This document shows, one piece after another, positions 58,413 through 64,000 of a DNA stretch of 64,000 nt. The translations under genes were made by a program, and so were the position numbers. Source of the stretch: Diphasiastrum complanatum (lineage: Eukaryota; Streptophyta; Lycopodiopsida; Lycopodiales; Lycopodiaceae); contig CM055103.1 in NCBI GenBank assembly GCA_029204225.1, positions 42,305,368 through 42,369,367 of the forward strand. The letters run 5' to 3'. The notes beneath the pieces are model-generated. The model searched no databases. It saw nothing but the letters and a program-made list of their open reading frames with translations, and was not told the origin of the DNA. Numbering within the stretch: position 1 is the first letter of the stretch; the number at the start of each line of letters is the position of its first letter.

Positions 58413-58873
58413 GAAGCTGTTTCAACATCAACCTATATTCAGAACAGATGTCCTACTAAGGTCTCTCAGACAAAACACCATTCGAAGTTTGGATAGTTAC
58501 CAGAACTTCTTTATCGAACTTATGAGTTTTTGGATGTATAGCTTATGCGCAGATTCCTCATGATCTTAGGAAGAAGCTCGACTTCCAGAGTATCAAATGT
58601 ATTTTCATCAGCTACACTACTTCAAATCAAGTTACAAGTTGTTCGATCCTATTGAGTCGAAGATATTCACTAGCCGGGATGTCATCTTCATCGAAGATTA
58701 GTTTATCGACTTCAAGGAAAAATGCAAAGCCCATGTAGCCAGCTTGTTTGATTCGTCCAACATACTGAACTTCAAAGTTCCTTAGTCAACTATTCCCACC
58801 GAAGGTCCAAGCTCATCTACTTTTGATGAATAACATATCAATGGTAAATCCAAAGATGATGATGTTGCAGTTG
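58413..58873 (+). pseudogene. copia H integrase C-terminus and hinge
   Basis: Resumes the integrase broken at 52283: VSTSTYIQNRCPTK, then a shifted stretch with the FGCIAYAQI-like region and SRDVIFIED (about 58672-58700, followed by a stop). The hinge ends in DDDVAVAQ at about 58850-58873, as in the relative at 28330. It then enters the minisatellite. RT and RNase H of H are not found. Confidence 0.82.
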
Positions 58874-59500
58874 CTCAACCGACGCTTTCCTTCATATCTC
58901 AACCGACACTTTCCTTCATATCTCAACCGACGCTTCCCTTCATATCTCAGCCAACGCTTTCCTTCATATCTCAACTGATGCTTTCCTTCATATCTCAACT
59001 GACGCTTCCCTTCATATCTGAACCAACGCTTTCCTTCATATCTCAACCGACGCTTCCCTTCATATCTCAGCTGACGCTTTCCTTCAAATCTCAACCGACA
59101 TTTGTTTTCAAATCTCAACCGACGTTTTTTTTCAAATCTCAACCAACGCTTTTTTTTCAAATCTCAACCGATGCTTTTTTTTCAAATCTCAACCGACGCT
59201 TTTTTTCAAATCTCAACCGACTTTTTTTTTAGATCTCGACCGACGGGTTTTTGATCAGATCTCGACCGACGGGTTTTTGATCTAACTCGACCGATGGGTT
59301 TTTGATCAGATCTCGACTGACGGATTCGCGTCAGATCTCGACTGACGGGTTTTTGATCAGATCTCGACCGACAAGTTTTTGCGTCAGATCTCAACTGACG
59401 GGTTCATGTTGGATCTCGACCGATAGCTTTGGGTCCAATCTCGACCGACGGGGTTCCTCACCATCTCGATTGACGGGGTTCCTCACCATCTCAACCGACC
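58874..59500. repeat. 24-26 bp minisatellite, about 26 units
   Basis: Tandem units begin 'ctcaaccgacg'. The first block has 24-bp units ending 'ctttccttcatat', the next has T-rich units, and the last has 25-26 bp units with 'ctcgaccgacgggtttttga'. The units evolve in steps from left to right. In one plus frame the 24-bp units read as an 8-residue repeat (QPTLSFIS), and in a minus frame as a basic repeat, but neither looks like a real gene. Confidence 0.93.
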
Positions 59501-59787
59501 AACTCCATGCCAGACCATATAACTTTCAAACGACACCTCTGATTGGCATTTCGACTGAACCACCATCTCACAAAGCCTTAGAGGCTGAAAAAAATAAATA
59601 AATAAAATAAACACCAAAAAAAATCTCAAAAAATAAAACTCATACCAATAGAAAGCCCTTTTTATACTGAGTCTCCACCTTCACTTCCTTCAACACCCAA
59701 AAAAAAATCTAAAAACACCAAAAACCCTAAAAAATCCAAAAACACCAAAAACACATACCCAATACAAAAAAGAAACACCAGTACCCA
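59501..59787. other. A-rich stretch before gag
   Basis: Low-complexity A-rich sequence with no gene, perhaps the leader of the gag element that follows. No primer site or LTR was found here. Confidence 0.45.
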
Positions 59788-61128
59788 ATGGACCAATACA
59801 AAGGCCCTGAATTTCCAGACGATTATCCATATGAGGTGAGGTCCCCTGTAGCTGAACAAATCAGATGACATAGGTTCTACCGAATGCGAGCAGAACTCCA
59901 AGGGCCATCCACAAACCCGTTCGATGGACAAGAACCTGATCGAGCTAAGTCCTCAAGCACACGACCCCATTTTTTTGGTGTTGAGCCCTCACGGGTCAGA
60001 ACCAACACTAATGGACTTTCTGCTACCCACAAAGCTCATCTTGAAAGACGTACACCCAAATTAGATCTACCCAAGTTTGACGGTAGTTCGGACTCTCAAA
60101 GATTTTTGCAAATCTTTGAGAATGCATGTAATATGTATGGCGAAACATCTCCTGATGCTATGGTCCAACTGTTTTCAATGACCATGATCGCTAAAGCACG
60201 TGATTGGTTTTTCAACCTTGATCGTGAAGATAAGACAGACTGGTCAATCTTGAAAGAGTCCTTTATCAAGCGTTTTAAGACCTTTCGTTTGATCGAGAGT
60301 CCTTTTGTCAAATTGAGTAACATCAAGATGGCAAAGGATGAACATGTACGAGACTATATCGAGCATTTCAAACACCTCAAAAGTCAAGTATAGAAACAGC
60401 CCTCTGAACAGATGCTCATCATCTGATTTTTAGTTGGCCTTCCAAGATGGATTAGACGCGAGCTTAAATCCAATGATGACTATATGAGCCTAAAATTAGC
60501 TATGTCTGATGCCATCAAGGAAGAAGATGAAAGATCAGATGTTGACGAATCCAGGGACCACATGCTCCTCTCCATGAGTCGAAGCTGATTGAGGATACCT
60601 AAGATCAGCCTTGGAAATCCCAGTTGGAGTTGTTTATAAGCAACACCAACTACAGATGGAGAAACTCACCAACGAGTTTCATGCTACCCTGAAGTTTATC
60701 CAAAGCAGTATGCCTGGTCAGTCAAACCCTGCATAGGTACCTTATAGACGAAAAACAATATGGTGCCCACACTGCCGGGCTACGCATCCTATTGATGCTT
60801 GTCCTTCATATCCGCCTATCCAAGCACATACAGTCCAACAATATGAAGCACAACCATCACATTCTCGACATTCCTTGACTTATCCTGAATATCCACCAGA
60901 AAGTCCAGAACCACTAGCCATACAAGATGGCTATGCCGTTATACAAGGGCCATTGCACACCAGATGTTTCATCTATGGTGAAACTGGCCACTTCATGGTT
61001 GATTGTCCAGTTAAGACCAAGTACCATGCTGAGTGTCCTGACTGTATCAGAAAACACAGTTTCAAAGACTATCCGAAACAACCAACTACAATCCTACCTG
61101 CCCATCACGTCAGTTATGAATCCCGATA
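59788..61128 (+). pseudogene. gag of a gag-only LTR element
   Basis: Start at 59788 (MDQYKGPEFPDDYPYEV), stop TGA at 59866-59868, then open to TAG at 60391-60393. The capsid pattern is LDLPKFDGSSDSQRFLQIF, then KARDWFFNLDRED and SFIKRFKTF. The frame carries on with more stops to about 60590. A later frame (60875-61126) has a knuckle-like CFIYGETGHFMVDC, with Tyr at the second Cys, and CPDCIRKHSFKDYPKQ. It belongs to the same gag class as element 4 but has diverged strongly. No protease, integrase or RT follows. Confidence 0.8.
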
Positions 61129-61818
61129 GGATTCTCACGACAACAACATGAGCACCATGGCAACCAACAGTTAAACCTGCTGCTCAATCGAGAAGTTTCT
61201 TGCAAACTTCTACATTACCACACAATACACCAGCTCCATAATGAAAAAAGACAATATGAAATGAAACCTTGTTGAAAGAAAGTCGAACCGATATTCCATC
61301 CTCTGCTACAATGTCCAACCAAGAGCAACCTCCATAGGGAATTGACAGGTTTTCTCCCCTTCTACAACCTCAAATCTATTTGTCTTTCCACAAGCTACTA
61401 AGATTTCCATTGTGCCAATACACAATCAATCTAGGATTCGGAAATCCAGATAGAGATTCGGTTCTGAATCTCTTACTTAGAGAGGTCCTCAAGACATAGT
61501 ACCTCATCCATACCTGCATCTCAAGCTATATCTTACAACATCTACTATCAATGATGGTAGATTCAAGTGCCACTACCTGTCTTGTTTTTGACGAGGGCTT
61601 CTGAGAGTTTTTCATTACTCTACAAGATCAATGCAACATGAAATTGTCCAGGTGAATTATGCATTTTGGTAATTTCTTCTAAAGGCATATTTTTTTTAGA
61701 TTTGTTTTTAGTTCATCAAATATAGCCATTGCACAGGAGACATCATGTAGCGTATCTCAAGAATAACTTGTCATTCATCTATTGATTTTCTAGTCACCTT
61801 ATACAGAGTTTCGGACTT
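61129..61818. other. degenerate interior of the gag-only element
   Basis: No open frame of note and no recognisable motif; it lies between the gag and the second gene and is probably decayed coding DNA. Confidence 0.45.
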
Positions 61819-62640
61819 TTGTGCATCCACCAAATATTCTTATCCAAATATCCCCACGAGTCTTCAAGAGGAGGTTGGCAGATATCCTTCTCAGCGCAAA
61901 CCATCAAGGGAAACGAACTGCAGGCACTCCTCGCCCTCTTACCACAACCTGAGTGGCGTCAGCAATTTTTTGAGTGTGACCCTGCGACCATCAGGGCTTA
62001 TGTGACCAGTCTTCAACAACTTCGGACAAATGCCCATTTCCTGCCATGTCTACGATGAACCAAATGGGTGGAATGCGGCACCCCAATGGAAAAAATCATG
62101 CTCAACAACTGAATTGGCCAACGATAAACTCCGAGCATGGCTGGACAATGACTATAGATGCTCAAAGGGCTCTCAACAAATTTTCCATGGAGTATTTCAA
62201 TTGCCCAGATCCAACAGTCCGCGCAATAGCAACTTACGTCTAGGACTTGGAGTATCTGATGACCATCAAGACCAAGTGGGATAATTTTCTCCCACCCATT
62301 TGTTTTGATCTGAATAAAGCATTAGCTTCAGATCGCGTGGAGGATTAGTTGCCAATCGCTCATGTATATTACCAAGCCAGCCTTTTGGGCCACCCTTGGG
62401 CGAGCCGCTTTCAAGCTTGGATCAATCAACGATGGATCACCGGCGGACTTGAAAGATATTGGCAGAATCACCTTCATGGAAAACGTGACGTCATACCTGA
62501 TCAACCAACGATGAGCCAAGCGCTCACTTTACTGAACTGGCAGAGTGCCGAGGGACAGACACTACTTCAGGTTGTGGGTCCTATTGGGGGTATTCCCAAC
62601 ATAGAGCGAATAAAAGAAAATAAGTCAATAAATGTGCTGT
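61819..62640 (+). pseudogene. second gene of the gag-only element, domain shared with element 4
   Basis: Fragments in two or three frames. One frame from 62046 has NKFSMEYFNCPDPTVRA and a stop at 62241-62243, then TKWDNFLPPICFDLNKAL, a stop at 62346-62348, and IAHVYYQASLLG, ending at 62642. The W-D-x2-LPPI-x2-D-x-NK and IA-x2-YY-x-A pattern matches element 4 at 33636-33750. Location, just before the 3' LTR and after gag, is also the same. Function unknown. Confidence 0.65.
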
Positions 62641-63145
62641 GAGGGCATGGCTTCTTGCGCGTATAAGCCCATGACCCAAGGAGCACACAAGGTAATTGTA
62701 AATAGAAATAATGGACTTGGGCCCCTTGTAATTAAAATAAAACTTGAGGCCCAAAGTCATTTTAAACTTAGAAGTTTAGTATTTTAGAGTTGGGTCCAAC
62801 TTTGGACTCACATGAATCTTGTGAATTCTAATGTACTTTTTGTGGACCCTTGGATTAAGTTGGGTCCAAGATGAATGGTTAGGATCGATGTACATATTAG
62901 CCAATAGAATTTTGGGGCAAGGGCCTTTCCCATTTATAAAAAAACACCATTTGTACTTTATTTTTCATGCTTAATGAGAAGGAGGAGACTCTACTATTTT
63001 GGAGAGCCAAAGCATCCTCATTTGCTAAGCACTCATGCTAATGCTATTGTTATGTTTTCCATTTGCTTTTCATTTTCTTGTTATTGTTTTAGTAGTTATG
63101 GTTTTCCATTAGCATGCATCTTGAGCATTTGAGCTAATCTCTCTC

Positions 63146-63219
<74 letters not shown>

Positions 63220-63479
63220 CTCTATCTCTTCTCTTCTTCTCTTTCCATTTCACCCAAAACCATGTTGAATGCTAGTTTAGTGAGGAGAGTTAGTTGGGGT
63301 AGTGTTAGAGGAGAGTAGAGTTAAGTGAAAAAGTAGAGATCAAATAAAAGCAGCATCTTAGCATAGTTAGACTCCTATCCAAGTGTTCTAACCGAATGCT
63401 GGGTACTTTGAATCTAGACCCAAAAATAGTAGGATTAGCGTTTTGGTGGAGAAGCCAAGTGGCCAAATAGGGTTTGGAC
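62634..63479 (+). repeat. probable 3' LTR of the gag-only element
   Basis: From TGTGCTGTGAGGG to about 63479, where copia coding begins abruptly. It has a TATA-like TTATAAA (62935-62941) and the long TC microsatellite. The partner 5' LTR is not in the window, so the ends are inferred from the coding boundary on each side. Confidence 0.5.
63151..63213 (+). repeat. (TC)n microsatellite
   Basis: About 63 bases of TC dinucleotide, with more CT-rich sequence on both sides. Confidence 0.97.
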
Positions 63480-64000
63480 CTAAAGATTGAGTGTATCCAC
63501 TGCCACAAGAAGGGTCATGTAGCCATCGATTGTCGCCTGAATCCGAGGAACAAATTAGCACAGAACAGACAAGAGAACAACAACAGTTCATCCTATGTCG
63601 AGGAGCCTGAGAGCTCAAAGATGGGCGAAGAGAGACCGAACAGAAATTGTTCGATTGTCTACATCTGTGAAGACGTGTGTGCAGCGTCAACATCTGACAC
63701 ACATGAGGTGATCCTAGATTCAGGATCCACCTCACACTTTGTGACATCAAGACGAATCATGTCTGATTTCAGAAGTGCTGATCCTTCAAGATTCATTGTT
63801 CTTGGAGATGGATCCAAACATCAAGTAAACGGTATTGGTTCACCGTGGCTCAACACCAATGGCAGAGACAGATGGCTCGAAGACATTTTGTTCATGTCTA
63901 GACTGCAGCAAGACTTGCTTTCTGTGGCAAGAATAGCAGATGCAGGGATTCGTGTGACATTTTCAGACGAAGCATGCAACATGATTGACACCAATACTAG
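63471..64000 (+). CDS. copia gag C-terminus and protease, runs off the window
   Basis: Open in one frame from 63471 to the window end (about 176 codons), with no start because the gag front is cut off at the junction near 63480. It has the knuckle CIHCHKKGHVAIDC (CCHC, from 63492), a Ser/Asn/Glu-rich linker, then protease ILDSGSTSHFVTS (about 63709-63747) and LFMSRLQQDLLSVARIAD, the usual segment before the integrase. The protease Asp is intact. The sequence is unlike the other copias here and richer in GC, so it is a separate lineage. Whether the rest is intact lies outside the window. Confidence 0.88.

Noticed and set aside
58813-59160. Basic 8-residue repeat protein on the minus strand
   Set aside because: It is only the translation of the 24-bp minisatellite; no start context, promoter or similar sequence outside the array.
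58874-59500. CRISPR-like array of regular repeats
   Set aside because: Units are contiguous with no unique spacers and grade into each other; this is a minisatellite in a eukaryotic genome.

Overview
The window looks like nuclear DNA of a land plant that has been filled by nested LTR retrotransposons. It is AT-rich. The elements are plant-type Ty1/copia with initiator-Met tRNA primer sites, plus gag-only elements, one of which has a tRNA-Asp-type primer site. Spliceosomal introns are visible. No ordinary host housekeeping gene, tRNA or rRNA was recognised, and the plant lineage cannot be named from the sequence.

Layout. 1-355 is a broken copia leader. About 365-4500 is an unusual non-retroelement module: a G-box-rich promoter, an intron-containing gene of unknown function (1198-2714, +), and converging on it a transposase-like gene (2827-4500, -) with a plausible D-D-E set. 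4501-4615 and 13401-14530 are two halves of one copia, split by a TSD-flanked TG...CA insertion (4616-13400) that itself carries an intact 6158-bp copia (element 1, 5251-11408). 15490-17640 is a decayed copia on the minus strand. 19594-24488 is a gag-only LTR element (element 5). 24490-30592 is a patchwork of copia fragments. 30593-34799 is a gag-only element with a tRNA-Asp-type primer site (element 4), inserted in a copia gag. 35280-38940 holds more copia wreckage, followed by a 4-kb AT-rich gene desert (38941-43004).

43005-58873 is one old copia (here 'H') opened twice: element 3 (44326-50610) sits in its gag and element 2 (52284-58412) in its integrase, both with recognisable target duplications. 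H runs into a 24-26 bp minisatellite (58874-59500). Then follows a third gag-only element (59788 to about 63479), and the gag/protease start of another copia that runs off the right edge.

The most interesting signals are: (i) the two-gene module at 365-4500, which could be a two-gene DNA transposon of an unfamiliar type or a captured gene pair; (ii) a domain of unknown function shared by the two otherwise diverged gag-only elements at 33.4-34.0 kb and 62.1-62.5 kb; (iii) element 1, whose 1322-residue polyprotein is uninterrupted and whose LTRs differ at only about eight positions. Homology calls rest on motifs read by eye; no database was searched.
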